This document shows positions 51,670 to 61,135 of a stretch of 64,000 nt of DNA, piece by piece (position 1 is the stretch's first letter; every line of letters begins with the position of its first letter). This stretch comes from Microbacterium sp. SZ1 (GTDB taxonomy: Bacteria; Actinomycetota; Actinomycetes; Actinomycetales; Microbacteriaceae), in assembly GCF_002362255.1 (NCBI RefSeq), contig NZ_LPVV01000007.1, positions 1-64,000 on the forward strand, written 5' to 3'. The position numbers were made by a program, and so were the translations under genes. The notes beneath the pieces were generated by a model. It had not been told where the DNA came from, ran no database searches, and saw only the letters and a program-made list of their open reading frames with translations.

Positions 51670-52514
51670 CCGCCACACTCTCCTCCACGACCCTCGTCGT
51701 CCTGCCCAAAGCCACCCAGGCTCCGCGCCCGAAACAGCGCATCCTGCCCCGGTTCGCCTGGTGGGTCGTCAGCATCTGCCTCGCGGTGCTGTTCCTGTAC
51801 CCCATCGGGGTCATGCTCTCCCAAGTGGGCACGGACGACCTCGCGCAGATCTTCGACTCGAGTCGAGGTCTGAGTGTCTGGACGAGCGCCGGCAACTCGG
51901 CGTTCGTCGCGCTGCTCGCGACCGCCGTGGCCGTCGTCATCAGCACCTGTGCCGGGTACGCGTTCGCGAAGCTGCCGTACCGGGGCAGCAAGATCGCGTT
52001 CTTCGTCACGCTCGTGACGTTGATGATCCCCTTCCAGGCGATCATCACGCCGCTCTACCTGGTGCTCCGCGATATCGGCTTGCAGAACAACCTGGTCGGC
52101 GTCGCCCTGGTCATCGCGACCTTCAACCTGCCGCTCGGGATCTTCCTCATGCGCAACTCCTTCGCGGCCATCCCCTCGTCGCTCGAGGAGGCCGCGCAGA
52201 TCGACGGCGCCACGGCGTTCAGTGCGATGTGGCGGGTCATGCTGCCGGTCGCGCTCCCCGGTGTCGTCTCGACCGCGCTGCTGTCGTTCTTCGCGGCGTG
52301 GAACGAATTCTTCGCCGCTCTCATCCTCATCACCGACCAGAAGCTGTACACACTGCCCGTCAGCATCGGCATCCTGTCGGCCGACGCGAACTTCCAACTC
52401 GACTTCGGACTCATGCAGACCGGCGTGGCCATCACCGTCATCCCCTGCGTGGTCGTCTACCTGGTGCTCCAGAAGTACTACGTCGCCGGACTGCTGAACG
52501 GCGCGCTCAAGTGA
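51666..52514 (+). CDS. carbohydrate ABC transporter permease (MalG-type)
   Basis: A 282-residue partner permease with six hydrophobic segments and the EAA loop SLEEAAQIDGATAFSAMWRVMLPVALPGVVSTALLSFFAAWNEFFAALI. Overlaps the first permease as ATGA, so the two are made as a pair. The C-terminus KYYVAGLLNGALK is normal for this class. Confidence 0.94.
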   Translation: MTATLSSTTLVVLPKATQAPRPKQRILPRFAWWVVSICLAVLFLYPIGVMLSQVGTDDLAQIFDSSRGLSVWTSAGNSAFVALLATAVAVVISTCAGYAFAKLPYRGSKIAFFVTLVTLMIPFQAIITPLYLVLRDIGLQNNLVGVALVIATFNLPLGIFLMRNSFAAIPSSLEEAAQIDGATAFSAMWRVMLPVALPGVVSTALLSFFAAWNEFFAALILITDQKLYTLPVSIGILSADANFQLDFGLMQTGVAITVIPCVVVYLVLQKYYVAGLLNGALK

Positions 52515-52543
52515 CACTGGACACGACGATCGAAAGGCACTCT

Positions 52544-54982
52544 GTGACCGTCACCCGACGATTCCTCCACGACGGATGGACCGCGCACGCCGAGCACGGT
52601 CCGGTTCCGGACGACATCCTGGACGCCGGCGCTGTGCGCGCCGAGGTGCCGGGGAGCATCCACACCGACCTCCTCCGGGCGGGGCTCATCCCCGACCCGT
52701 ATCTCGATGAGAACGAGAAGACGCAGTCATGGATCGGGCTCACAGACTGGACGTACCGCATGTCGTTCGAATGGTCGCCGTCGTCTGACGACCGTCATGA
52801 ACTCGTCTTCGCAGGCCTCGACACAGTCGCCTCGATCCGCCTCAACGGTGAGGAGATCGCGACCGTCCAGAACATGCACCGCACCCATCGCATCGACGTG
52901 ATGTCGACCCTGCGCGACGGCGAGAACGAACTCGAGATCGCGTTCCGGTCGCCGATCCGCGCTGCGGACGCGGCGAGCCTTGAACTCGGCGCCCGCCCGC
53001 ACGCCAACCACCATCCCTACAACGCGATCAGGAAGATGGCCTGCAGCTTCGGCTGGGACTGGGGCATCGACACCACGACGTCCGGGATCTGGCGCCCCGT
53101 CGCGCTGGAGAGCTGGTCGGGCCCCAGATTGCGCGACGCCGTGATTTTCGGGGACCTCATCGGGGGATCTCCGCGCGTTCGCGCCAGCGCGTCCGTCGAC
53201 GGTGCGGCCGATGGCACCCCTGCGCGTCTGTCCGTCGCCGGAACAGTCCTGGACGGAGAGGTGCGCGACGGTGTCCTCTGTCTCGACGGCGACGTCCCCG
53301 CGGCGCGACTCTGGTGGCCGCGCGGACACGGCGACCAGCCGCTCTACGATGCGACGCTCGAGCTCCTCGGCCCGGACGGCGCCGTGGACCGACACGATCG
53401 CCGGATCGGATTCCGTTCGGTCGAGACGCGACTGGGAGCGGATGCGGCAGGTGTCGGGTTCACGGTCTTCGTCAACGACAAGCCCGTCGAGATCCGGGGC
53501 GCGAACTGGATCCCCGATGACGCGTTCCCCCACCGGGTCGACCGCCAGCGCTACGCGGCACGCCTCGAACAGGCGGAGTTCGCCGGACTCAACCTCATCC
53601 GCGTCTGGGGTGGTGGCATCTACGAATCCGACGACTTCTTCGCCGAGTGCGACGAGCGCGGCCTCCTGACATGGCAGGACTTCCTCTTCGCCTGCGCCGC
53701 GTACGCCGAGGAGGACCCGCTGCGCTCCGAGATCGAGCTCGAGGCGAAGGATGCCGTGACGCGGCTCGCATCTCACCCCTCGCTCATCATCCTCAACGGC
53801 AACAACGAGAACATCTGGGGCCGTCAGGATTGGAACTGGGAAGGGCGCCTCGACGGACGGACCTGGGGTGCGGGCTACTATTACGATCTGCTGCCGGCCC
53901 TCGTCGGGGAGATCGCGCCGCACATCGCCTACACGCCCGGGAGCCCGTTCAGCCCAGACCCGGAAGAGCGGCAGAACGCGGCGGACCGCGGCACCATGCA
54001 CGTGTGGGACGTCTGGAACGAGAAGGACTGGACGCACTACCGAGCCCACCGCCCGCGTTTCGTCTCGGAGTTCGGCTGGCAGGGGCCGCCGACCTGGAGC
54101 ACGCTCACTCGCGCGGTCGGAGACGATCCGCTGACTCCGGAGTCGCCCGGCATGGTCGTGCACCAGAAGGCCATCAAGGGCAACGACAAACTCACGGACG
54201 GACTCGTCGCGCACCTCCCGTTGCCGAACGACATGAACGACTGGCACTGGGCGATGTCGCTGAACCAGGCTGTCGCCGTGCGGACGGCCATCGAATGGTG
54301 GCGTTCGCTCGCCCCGCACTGCACCGGCACGATCACCTGGCAGCTCAACGACTGCTGGCCGGTCACGTCATGGGCGGCCGTGGACGGGGACGGCCGGCGG
54401 AAGCCGCTGCTCTACGCGCTCCGCGCTGCCAACGCCGAGCGCCTCGTCACGATCCAGCCCTCGGACGACGGACTCGCTGTCGTCGTCCTGAATGACACGG
54501 ACGAAGACTGGAGTGCGCACTTCACGATCGCGCGACGCGGATTCGACGGCGCGATGCTGGCGCAGGAGCCATGGAGCGTCGTCGTGCCGGCGCGCGGCGT
54601 CGAGCGCCGCGGCATCGGTGCGCAGGTGGTCACTCCTACCGACCCGGCGAGGGAGCTCATCCGCGTCACCTCCGCGACAGCCAGAAGCGACTGGTTCTTC
54701 GTGGAGCCTCGCGACTCCGCGCTGCCGGTCGCATCGGCGGGCGTCGTCGCCCGGCCGAGCGCGACAGGATGGGCCGTGGAGATCACCGCGGAGACGATCA
54801 TCCGCGACCTGACCCTGCTGGTCGACCGCATCCACCTTGAGGCGGAGACCGACGAGGCCCTCGTAACGCTTCTGCCCGGCGAGACCGCGGTCTTCACGGT
54901 CCGTGGTGCCGCGGAGGCGGAGCCCGCATCGTTCGCGGATCCGCTGGTGCTGCGCTCGACCAACGATCTGCTCGCACGCTGA
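52544..54982 (+). CDS. glycoside hydrolase family 2 protein, beta-mannosidase-like
   Basis: Cytoplasmic exo-glycosidase of 812 residues, close to family 2 beta-mannosidases. Domain order: sugar-binding jelly roll (1-190; [16 protein letters not shown] is typical of beta-mannosidases), immunoglobulin-like domain, TIM barrel (300-600), and C-terminal sandwich domains. Catalytic acid/base E422 in [10 protein letters not shown] and nucleophile E509 in [10 protein letters not shown] are intact. The GTG at 52544 is chosen for its GAAAGG site; a GTG at 52511 overlapping the permease stop would add 11 residues. No signal peptide, so substrate is imported. Confidence 0.9.
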   Translation: MTVTRRFLHDGWTAHAEHGPVPDDILDAGAVRAEVPGSIHTDLLRAGLIPDPYLDENEKTQSWIGLTDWTYRMSFEWSPSSDDRHELVFAGLDTVASIRLNGEEIATVQNMHRTHRIDVMSTLRDGENELEIAFRSPIRAADAASLELGARPHANHHPYNAIRKMACSFGWDWGIDTTTSGIWRPVALESWSGPRLRDAVIFGDLIGGSPRVRASASVDGAADGTPARLSVAGTVLDGEVRDGVLCLDGDVPAARLWWPRGHGDQPLYDATLELLGPDGAVDRHDRRIGFRSVETRLGADAAGVGFTVFVNDKPVEIRGANWIPDDAFPHRVDRQRYAARLEQAEFAGLNLIRVWGGGIYESDDFFAECDERGLLTWQDFLFACAAYAEEDPLRSEIELEAKDAVTRLASHPSLIILNGNNENIWGRQDWNWEGRLDGRTWGAGYYYDLLPALVGEIAPHIAYTPGSPFSPDPEERQNAADRGTMHVWDVWNEKDWTHYRAHRPRFVSEFGWQGPPTWSTLTRAVGDDPLTPESPGMVVHQKAIKGNDKLTDGLVAHLPLPNDMNDWHWAMSLNQAVAVRTAIEWWRSLAPHCTGTITWQLNDCWPVTSWAAVDGDGRRKPLLYALRAANAERLVTIQPSDDGLAVVVLNDTDEDWSAHFTIARRGFDGAMLAQEPWSVVVPARGVERRGIGAQVVTPTDPARELIRVTSATARSDWFFVEPRDSALPVASAGVVARPSATGWAVEITAETIIRDLTLLVDRIHLEAETDEALVTLLPGETAVFTVRGAAEAEPASFADPLVLRSTNDLLAR

Positions 54983-54984
54983 CG

Positions 54985-56223
54985 ATGGCGATCGACAAGG
55001 CTGAGGTCATCGTCACGAGCCCTGACCGGAACTTCGTGACGCTGAAGATCACGACGGCGGACGGGGTGACCGGGCTGGGAGATGCGACGCTGAACGGGCG
55101 TGAGCTCGCGGTCGTGGCGTATCTGACGGAGCATGTGTTGCCGCTGCTGATCGGTGCGGACGAGTCCCGCATCGAGGACACGTGGCAATTCCTGTATCGG
55201 GGGGCGTATTGGCGGCGTGGCCCGGTGACGATGGCGGCCATCGCCGCGGTCGACATGGCGCTGTGGGACATCAAGGGCAAGATCGCCGGGCTCCCGGTGT
55301 ACCAGTTGCTCGGTGGCGCGTCGCGGAACGGGCTGATGGCGTACGGGCACGCGTCCGGGAAAGAGCTGCCAGAGCTGTTCGACTCGATCCGCGCGCACCA
55401 GGAACAGGGATACAAGGCGATCCGAGTGCAGACTGGCGTGCCGACGCTCAAGGCCATCTATGGCATCGCCGCTCAAGGTGCCGACGTGGGGGATGCCTCC
55501 GTGCGATACGACCACGAGCCGGCACGTCGGGGTGCGAAGCCGGTGGAGGAGGACTGGGACACCCGGGCGTATCTGAATCACCTGCCCGGGGTGTTCGAGG
55601 CGGTACGCAACGAGTTCGGGCCAGACATCCCGCTGCTGCATGACGGGCATCATCGGATGACGCCGATCCAGGCAGCGCGCCTGGGCAAGGACCTCGAGCC
55701 GTATGACCTGTTCTGGCTGGAGGACTGCACGCCGGCGGAGAACCAGGAGGCGCTGCGCCTGGTGCGTCAGCACACCACGACCCCGCTGGCGGTCGGGGAG
55801 ATCTTCAACACGGTCTGGGACTTCAAGGACATCATCCGCGATCAGCTGATCGACTATGTTCGCGGCGCGGTCACCCACATGGGTGGGATCAGCGCGCTGA
55901 AGAAGACGCTCGACTATGCGGCGATGTATCAGATCAAGTCGGGCATGCACGGGCCGACCGACATCTCCCCGGTGGGGATGGCGGCGGCGATGCACCTGGG
56001 CCTGTCGATCCACAACTTCGGCATCCAGGAGTACATGAAGCACGGCGCGAAGACGGATGAGGTGTTCCAGCAGTCGTTCACCTGGACCGACGGATACCTG
56101 CACCCCGGCGACAAACCGGGCCTGGGTGTCGACCTCGACGTAGACGAGGCGGGTAAGTACCCGTACGAGCAGGCCTACCTGCCGTACAACCGCCTGCTCG
56201 ACGGCACGATCCACGACTGGTGA
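54985..56223 (+). CDS. enolase-superfamily dehydratase, D-mannonate dehydratase (ManD) type
   Basis: A 412-residue acid-sugar dehydratase. Capping and barrel residues match ManD: R147 and Y159 ([14 protein letters not shown]), metal and base residues D220 and H222 (LLHDGHHR), E246 (WLEDCTPAE), E272 (AVGEIFNT), late H332 ([10 protein letters not shown]), and the terminal [11 protein letters not shown]. ManD-group enzymes dehydrate D-mannonate and sometimes D-gluconate to 2-keto-3-deoxygluconate. Starts 3 bp after the mannosidase stop, same message. Suggests that mannose or an oxidised mannoside is an end product; a mannonate-forming step is not encoded here. Confidence 0.88.
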   Translation: MAIDKAEVIVTSPDRNFVTLKITTADGVTGLGDATLNGRELAVVAYLTEHVLPLLIGADESRIEDTWQFLYRGAYWRRGPVTMAAIAAVDMALWDIKGKIAGLPVYQLLGGASRNGLMAYGHASGKELPELFDSIRAHQEQGYKAIRVQTGVPTLKAIYGIAAQGADVGDASVRYDHEPARRGAKPVEEDWDTRAYLNHLPGVFEAVRNEFGPDIPLLHDGHHRMTPIQAARLGKDLEPYDLFWLEDCTPAENQEALRLVRQHTTTPLAVGEIFNTVWDFKDIIRDQLIDYVRGAVTHMGGISALKKTLDYAAMYQIKSGMHGPTDISPVGMAAAMHLGLSIHNFGIQEYMKHGAKTDEVFQQSFTWTDGYLHPGDKPGLGVDLDVDEAGKYPYEQAYLPYNRLLDGTIHDW

Positions 56224-56500
56224 GATCGCCGAGCCGTTCCTGACTCGAGCTCGCTAAGACAGATAAGGTCGGACTTTCCGTCTTGGCGCAGACAAGCGGT
56301 TTCAGCACACCGACGGTTCCGTCTCGTCCACTCGGCGAGGTCGAGCGAAGTATGCGACTTGCTTCATATTCGCGAAGCCGCTGAGGTTGGCTCTCGGCGT
56401 GGCCTGCTGCGCCTTCGCGGATTCTGATCGACGATGAGCCCGAACCTAGCCCGCTTCTAGTCAAGTCGCGCAGCTAAGCCGTGACCGATTCAGGCGCGGC
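56224..56500. other. gene-free right flank of the glycan island
   Basis: No supported gene. A hairpin CGCTAAGAC ... GTCTTGGCG lies at 56252-56288 (nine pairs, one G-T), probably ending the island transcript. Composition is less biased than in flanking genes. Confidence 0.5.
56252..56288 (+). terminator. hairpin after the ManD-type gene
   Basis: CGCTAAGAC (56252-56260) pairs with GTCTTGGCG (56280-56288) with one G-T pair and a 19-base loop. About 30 bp after the stop. No T-tract. Confidence 0.5.
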
Positions 56501-56720
56501 ACCGCCGTTGTCCGCTCCTACGGCACCGCGGCGATCACCGAGGCACGGATCGTCGCCGCTCTGAGGTCGGGCGGGTACGGCATCCCGCTCGTGGCAGAGA
56601 TTCTGGATCAGGTGCGCGTACACGGGCTCACCGCCGACGCACAGCGCGTGCTGACCGAGCGGCTGGCCGCGATCACACGTCGGAGTGTGGCTCTGCTCTC
56701 CGCCGCTTCAGCCCTGCACG
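56501..56720 (+). pseudogene. remnant of a MerR-family regulator (C-terminal part)
   Basis: An open frame without any start codon reads RSYGTAAITEARIVAALRSG, then GYGIPLVAEILDQVRVHG, then DAQRVLTERLAAITRRSVAL and LLSAASALHALV. This is the pattern of the region after the HTH in TipA-like/other MerR regulators; the DNA-binding part is missing and a stop at 56447 precedes it. It runs into the 3' end of the leftward gene. Probably a decayed gene at the island boundary. Confidence 0.55.
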
Positions 56721-57367
56721 CTCTGGTCGTCGCCGAGAATCGGAACGCCCCAGATCCGCGAGGCATCTGAGATGAGGCGGTCGATGCCGTCAGGAGTCTC
56801 GCGACGAAGGGGTGCGCCATCGCGCGTGACGGGTACCGGAATCGTGACCTGTTCCGCGCCATGCGACACGACGATGACGAGGGTCGGGTAGAGGAAGGCG
56901 CCCTCCTGGATACCGCCTCTCGTGACCCCCATGATCCGATCGCGGGGGACGCTGTAGGCGGTGAGCAGCCGTCCGCCGCCGCGAAACAGGCGGAACCCCG
57001 AGGGGTCGATCACGCCCGTGGGGCTCGACGTCAGCAGCCCTCGCGGCGCGGTGCCGAGCCCGAGCAGAGGGATCGCGCGTGAAAGGAACGCCGCGACGCC
57101 GTTGAGCGCGTACGAACCGAACACGCGCGCGTGCGGCTCACGCTCGTGAAGCGCCTTCCTCTGTCTGCGTTGCAGCCGCTGGATCCGACCGAGCACGATC
57201 CAGACGATGAGGCCGGCGAACACCACCCCCGCGCCGAACACGAGCGCGGTCGCGACGGGGGACTCTCCGTTGATCAGTGGGCGCACAAGCGCAGCCCACA
57301 CGAAGAAGGCAGCCAGCGCGGCGGCGATCACGACGACCAGCGGGTGTGCGGGCGGGTTCTTGCGCAC
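56708..57367 (-). CDS. membrane protein of unknown function
   Basis: A 219-residue protein with two N-terminal membrane helices (HPLVVVIAAALAAFFVWAALV and VATALVFGAGVVFAGLIVWIVL), a basic helix QRLQRRQRKALHEREPHARV and a C-terminal cytoplasmic domain rich in beta pattern (GFRLFRGGGRLLTAYSVPRDRIMGVTRGGIQEGAFLYPTLVIVVSHGAEQVTIPVPVTRDG), reminiscent of PH-like membrane-associated domains but not provably so. The GTG at 57367 follows AAGGAGAG. Co-directional with the next small membrane protein. Confidence 0.75.
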   Translation of the reverse strand: MRKNPPAHPLVVVIAAALAAFFVWAALVRPLINGESPVATALVFGAGVVFAGLIVWIVLGRIQRLQRRQRKALHEREPHARVFGSYALNGVAAFLSRAIPLLGLGTAPRGLLTSSPTGVIDPSGFRLFRGGGRLLTAYSVPRDRIMGVTRGGIQEGAFLYPTLVIVVSHGAEQVTIPVPVTRDGAPLRRETPDGIDRLISDASRIWGVPILGDDQSVQG

Positions 57368-57444
57368 GGGAAGTCTCTCCTTCAGGCAGGGGTCGGGGAG
57401 GGCGTCGTTCGAACACGGTTCGTCCGTGCCTCGGATGCGACACG

Positions 57445-57753
57445 TCAGCCCAGGAAGGCGGCCGCAGGCAACAGCTGCACCACGCCGAGCACGACTCCGA
57501 CGATCGGCCACGCATACCCGCCGCGATCCGCCCGAGCGAGCACGATACCGATGATGCCGAGGACGAGGGCGACAGCTCCGAAGAACACCGCGATCGGCAG
57601 CGTGACGAACAGCAGCCAGCCGTAGTTCGGATCGATCGTGGAGGCGAGAACGAAAACGATCGCCGTCGGCACGATCCCGACGAGGGCCACGACCGTGGCC
57701 GCGATACCGCAGCCGAGAGCCCGGCGCCGGCGCGGTGGGGGAAGACCTGTCAC
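57445..57753 (-). CDS. small three-helix membrane protein
   Basis: A 102-residue protein: arginine-rich start (MTGLPPPRRRRAL), then three hydrophobic helices (about 15-37, 45-68, 78-98). No conserved motif. The GTG at 57753 has a leaderless -10 box TAAACT seven bases upstream. Unknown function. Confidence 0.7.
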   Translation of the reverse strand: MTGLPPPRRRRALGCGIAATVVALVGIVPTAIVFVLASTIDPNYGWLLFVTLPIAVFFGAVALVLGIIGIVLARADRGGYAWPIVGVVLGVVQLLPAAAFLG

Positions 57754-57760
57754 GCGGACG

Positions 57761-57766
57761 AGTTTA
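57761..57766 (-). promoter_or_regulatory. -10 box TAAACT of leaderless small membrane protein gene
   Basis: Minus-strand TAAACT, seven bases, GTG at 57753. Confidence 0.55.
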
Positions 57767-57884
57767 TCGATCGGCGTCGGAGGGGCGTCGAGCGCGGCCT
57801 GACGCGCCCATCGCTCGCCGAGTTTGCGTCGTCCGCGCGACAGCGAGAGGATGCCCCGGGACCCACACGGAGATGAGGCACATC

Positions 57885-58187
57885 ATGCACGCGATCCTCG
57901 AGTACACCTACGTCGACGACTACCTCGACCGCCGCGACGCCCTGCGCGCGGCACACCTGGAGAAGGCGTGGGCGGCCGTCGACAACGGGGACCTGCTGCT
58001 CGGCGGAGCGGTCGGAGACGGCCCGTACACCGCGCTGCTGATCTTCACGGGGGAGGACCCGCTGCGCGCTGCCCGCGCATTCGCCGAGGCCGACCCCTAT
58101 GTCACCGGCGGCCTCGTCCTGGCGTGGGAGGCGCGACCCTGGACGACGGTCGTCGGGAACGGCGCGGCGACGCCCGTGCGCCCCTGA
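57885..58187 (+). CDS. YciI-like protein
   Basis: A 100-residue alpha/beta protein of the YciI family (ferredoxin-like fold): MHAILEYTYVDDYLDRRDALRAAHLEKAWAAVDNGDLLLGGAVGDGPYTALLIFTGEDPLRAARAFAEADPYVTGGLVLAWEARPWTTVVG. The His of RAAHLEKA and the Asp of AEADPYV are the conserved pair. Biochemical role in the family is mostly unknown. ATG at 57885 follows GATGAGG; an ATG four codons earlier is possible. Confidence 0.85.
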   Translation: MHAILEYTYVDDYLDRRDALRAAHLEKAWAAVDNGDLLLGGAVGDGPYTALLIFTGEDPLRAARAFAEADPYVTGGLVLAWEARPWTTVVGNGAATPVRP

Positions 58188-58247
58188 GGTGCGGCCGCTG
58201 CACCCTCGTGCGGCACAGCGCGCCCGCTCCGGTGAGCGTGCGACGAA

Positions 58248-58601
58248 TCACTCGTCCGTCGAGTCGATGAGCTCGAGCAGCTTGCGCAGCTCGTCTCTGA
58301 TCTCGGTGTGGTCGTACTGCCCGGCGCGGCTCTCGCCCGAGATCACCCCCGAGCGATGCACGGAGCGGAAATCGCCGAACGGGAAGGTGTATGCCTTCTT
58401 CGTCTCGGAGTCCTCGCCTCTGTCTACCCCGAGATGCCAGTGCGAGAACTCCGTCCACCCGTGTTCTTCGATGAATCGGTTCTCGTCGTCGGCGCCGGGC
58501 GCCGCCTCCGACCAATCGTCGCGTTCGTCTCTGACGACCTTTCCTGCTCGTACGAGGGAGCGCGCGTGCTTCAGGGCTGGGCGATTCAGTTCGATGACCA
58601 T
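58248..58601 (-). CDS. protein of unknown function
   Basis: A 117-residue acidic, soluble protein: MVIELNRPALKHARSLVRAG, then a charged middle (DERDDWSEAAPGADDENRFIEEHGWTEFSHWHLGVD), TYTFPFGDFRSVHRSGV-like block and a helical C-terminus (IRDELRKLLELIDSTDE). Several Trp and His residues (WTEFSHWHLG) could form a small-ligand or metal site. I do not recognise it; similar proteins exist in actinobacteria as hypotheticals. The ATG at 58601 has a leaderless -10 box (TACCGT) six bases upstream. Confidence 0.7.
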   Translation of the reverse strand: MVIELNRPALKHARSLVRAGKVVRDERDDWSEAAPGADDENRFIEEHGWTEFSHWHLGVDRGEDSETKKAYTFPFGDFRSVHRSGVISGESRAGQYDHTEIRDELRKLLELIDSTDE

Positions 58602-58607
58602 GCCGGA

Positions 58608-58613
58608 ACGGTA
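58608..58613 (-). promoter_or_regulatory. -10 box TACCGT of leaderless gene
   Basis: Minus-strand TACCGT, six bases (TCCGGC), ATG at 58601. Confidence 0.55.
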
Positions 58614-58715
58614 GATCCTCGGGGGCCGGGCGTCGGAGCCCCTTGACGAGCCTGCATCGACCTCTCGCATCTCGGCGGCCTGGGCCGACGGCGGATGGTG
58701 TGAGACCCTGCGGGG

Positions 58716-59630
58716 ATGGATGAAGCACCACCCACCGGATCCCCGCTCATCATCGGCGTCATCGGGCTCGGACGCATGGGCGCGCCGGTCGCGCGGGCGT
58801 TGGCGGCGGAATTCGCGGTCGGCGGGTTCGATATCGATCACGCGCGCGGCGCGTCCGTTCCCGGTATACGGAGCTTCGGCACCGCCAGGGACCTGGCCGC
58901 GGCGAGTGAGGTGCTCGTGACCGTTCTGCCGGGTCCGGCCGAGCTGCGGGAGGTCATGTCCGAGGCTCTTCCCGCGCTTCCGGCCGGCGCGCTCTGGCTG
59001 GATCTCACCTCGGGTGATCCACTCGTCACTCGGGCTCTCGCGGCACAGGCGCACGACGGCTCGATCGATGTCGTGTCGGCTCCGATGGGCGGCTCCGTCG
59101 CCGAGGCCGAACGAGCCGCGCTCATCTTCTACCTCAGCGGCGCGGAATCCGCCGTGGAGCGTGCGGTGTCCGTCCTGCGACCGCTGTCCCGTCCGGACGG
59201 ACTGCGGCGGGCGGGGTCGCGCCCCGAGGACGCGCAGATCGCGAAGCTGCTCGCGAACGGGCTCTGGTTCGCCCACGCCCTGGCTGCGGCGGAGGCGTTG
59301 CTCATCGGCCAGGGGCTGGGGATGCAGCCGTCGGACCTCCATCGACTCCTGCGCGACAGCGCCGGCGGCAGCCGATTCCTCGACGACCATGCGGAGCGGC
59401 TCCTGGAGGGCGACTACCTCACGACGTTCGGACTCGACCGAGTCGTCGACGAGCTCGACACCGTCGCCGCCATGGGTCGCGCCGCCGGTACGCCGACCCC
59501 GGTGCTCGATGCATCGGGCGCCGCGCACCGCGCCGCGCTGGAGCGGTACGGCCCGGAACTCGGAGAACTGCTCGCGGCGAGGATGCTGGAGGAGGATGCC
59601 GGACGCACGCTGCGGCGTGAGCAGGGTTGA
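58716..59630 (+). CDS. NAD(P)-dependent dehydrogenase, 3-hydroxyisobutyrate dehydrogenase family
   Basis: A 304-residue beta-hydroxyacid dehydrogenase. N-terminal Rossmann motif GVIGLGRMGAPVARAL (14-29), substrate loop VVSAPMGGSVAEAE (119-132), and catalytic K177 with N181 (IAKLLANGLWFAHALAAAEAL). Members act on 3-hydroxyisobutyrate, tartronate semialdehyde or related acids; the substrate is not clear, and no valine or glyoxylate genes adjoin. Start ATG 58716; no clear ribosome binding site, perhaps leaderless with a weak box. Confidence 0.85.
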   Translation: MDEAPPTGSPLIIGVIGLGRMGAPVARALAAEFAVGGFDIDHARGASVPGIRSFGTARDLAAASEVLVTVLPGPAELREVMSEALPALPAGALWLDLTSGDPLVTRALAAQAHDGSIDVVSAPMGGSVAEAERAALIFYLSGAESAVERAVSVLRPLSRPDGLRRAGSRPEDAQIAKLLANGLWFAHALAAAEALLIGQGLGMQPSDLHRLLRDSAGGSRFLDDHAERLLEGDYLTTFGLDRVVDELDTVAAMGRAAGTPTPVLDASGAAHRAALERYGPELGELLAARMLEEDAGRTLRREQG

Positions 59631-59709
59631 CCGACCCCGCTCGCGGTCGGGCTGGGCGTGCACGATCCGGGCGGGGCCGGTGGCTGCCGGCCCCCGCCGA
59701 CCCGGCAGG

Positions 59710-59756
59710 TACAATGGGAAGCGGAGTGTCGGGAAGCCTGGTCGACGGATCCGTCG
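59710..59756 (+). promoter_or_regulatory. nhaA promoter and leader palindrome
   Basis: A strong -10 TACAAT (59710-59715) gives a leader of about 75 nt. The leader has a perfect 14-bp palindrome CGACGGATCCGTCG (59743-59756) that would form a hairpin or bind a dimeric regulator. No match to a riboswitch I can verify. Confidence 0.5.
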
Positions 59757-59795
59757 CCGACCCTGGACGACGGAGATCGACCAGAGGAGACCTTC

Positions 59796-61055
59796 TTGCG
59801 TATACCGACCCGCATCACGAACGCCCGAGCGCGGACCCGGCGGTGGGTCACAGCCGAGACGACGAGCGGCGTCATCCTGATGGTCGCCGCGGCCGTCGCC
59901 CTGCTGTGGGCGAACTCGCCGTGGCGGGAGGGCTACCAGGCGCTCTCCGAGATCACGATCGGTCCGGCCGCGCTGCACCTCGACCTGAGCCTGGCGACCT
60001 GGGCGGCCGACGGCCTGCTCGCTGTCTTCTTCTTCGTGGTCGGCGTCGAGCTCAAGCACGAGATCGTCGCGGGAAGCCTCCGCAACATCAAGACCGCCGC
60101 TGTGCCCGTGCTGGCGGCGGTGGGTGGCATGGTGATGCCGGCCCTCATCTTCATCGCGATCGTGTCGTTCGCCGGCGACCGGACCGCCGCGCACGGCTGG
60201 GCGATCCCCACCGCGACCGACATCGCGTTCGCCCTCGCCGTGCTGGCGATCTTCGGCCGCGGCCTGCCCCGCGCGCTGCGGACCTTCCTGCTCACGCTCG
60301 CCGTGGTCGATGACCTGCTCGCGATCGTCGTGATCGCGGTGTTCTACACCGGGGACATCAACCTGGTCTCGCTGCTGATCTCGCTCGCCTGCGTCGCGGT
60401 GTTCGCGCTGCTGACGCGGATGCGCAGGACCCGGTGGTGGCTGCTCGCTCCGGTCGCTCTCGCGGCGTGGGTGTTCATGCACGAGTCCGGCGTGCATGCC
60501 ACCATCGCGGGCGTGCTGCTCGGCCTCACGGTGCCGGCGCTCCGCATGCACGGCGAGACCGAATCGCGGACCCATCGCTTCGACGATGCGATCCGCCCGT
60601 TCTCGTCGGGTGTCGCGCTGCCGATCTTCGCGTTCTTCGCCGCGGGGGTCACGCTCGTGGGCGGTGACGCGGCATCCGTGTTCCTGCAGCCGGTCGTCTT
60701 CGCGATCGTCGCCGGTCTCGTGATCGGCAAGGTGGTCGGCGTGCTCGGGGTCACGGCCCTCGTCACCCGGTTCACGCCCCTGCGGCTGCCCGATGCGATC
60801 GGCATCCGCGACCTGCTGCCGGTCGGTCTGCTCACCGGCATCGGCTTCACCGTCTCGCTGCTGATCGCCGAGCTGTCGTTCCCCGACACCGAGCACACCG
60901 ACGGCGCGAAGATCGCCGTGCTCCTCGGCACCGTCATCGCCGCGGTGCTCGCCGCGGCGCTGCTGCGGTGGGATGCCAGGGCGGCGCGTCACACCGATAT
61001 GAACGAGGACGGCGTGGTCGACGTCGACACCGCCCGCATCGGCGACGACGACTGA
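59796..61055 (+). CDS. nhaA: Na+/H+ antiporter NhaA
   Basis: Electrogenic Na+/H+ antiporter of 419 residues. Ion-site aspartates D172-D173 (LAVVDDLLAIVVIAVFYT) and the TDIAFALAVLAIFG unwound-helix segment (D142) are intact, with the TM1 HESGVHATIAGVLLGL and GLLTGIGFTVSLLIAEL regions. A TTG at 59796 is the best start: AGAGGAGACC sits at ideal distance and the family N-terminus follows; a longer frame upstream would cross the promoter. Convergent with aztD. Confidence 0.92.
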   Translation: MRIPTRITNARARTRRWVTAETTSGVILMVAAAVALLWANSPWREGYQALSEITIGPAALHLDLSLATWAADGLLAVFFFVVGVELKHEIVAGSLRNIKTAAVPVLAAVGGMVMPALIFIAIVSFAGDRTAAHGWAIPTATDIAFALAVLAIFGRGLPRALRTFLLTLAVVDDLLAIVVIAVFYTGDINLVSLLISLACVAVFALLTRMRRTRWWLLAPVALAAWVFMHESGVHATIAGVLLGLTVPALRMHGETESRTHRFDDAIRPFSSGVALPIFAFFAAGVTLVGGDAASVFLQPVVFAIVAGLVIGKVVGVLGVTALVTRFTPLRLPDAIGIRDLLPVGLLTGIGFTVSLLIAELSFPDTEHTDGAKIAVLLGTVIAAVLAAALLRWDARAARHTDMNEDGVVDVDTARIGDDD

Positions 61056-61081
61056 GAGATCGGGCGTTCTGAGACGAAGAC

Positions 61082-61114
61082 GCGGGCAGGGCGCCCCGAG
61101 GATGCCCTGCCCGC
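61082..61114. terminator. hairpin between convergent nhaA and aztD
   Basis: GCGGGCAGGGC (61082-61092) and exact complement (61104-61114), 11-base loop, followed by TTGGTT. Serves nhaA and possibly aztD. Confidence 0.7.
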
Positions 61115-61135
61115 TTGGTTCGCGGATGCCGTCGA

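Noticed and set aside
45902-56500. Phage-type attachment-site duplication flanking the glycan island
   Set aside because: The tRNA-Ser 3' sequence (TTCAAATCCCACCG) does not recur at the right edge and no integrase is present.
59716-59795. Sodium-responsive riboswitch in the nhaA leader
   Set aside because: Only one palindrome is visible; I cannot match it to any known riboswitch consensus from memory, so it is kept as a leader palindrome only.
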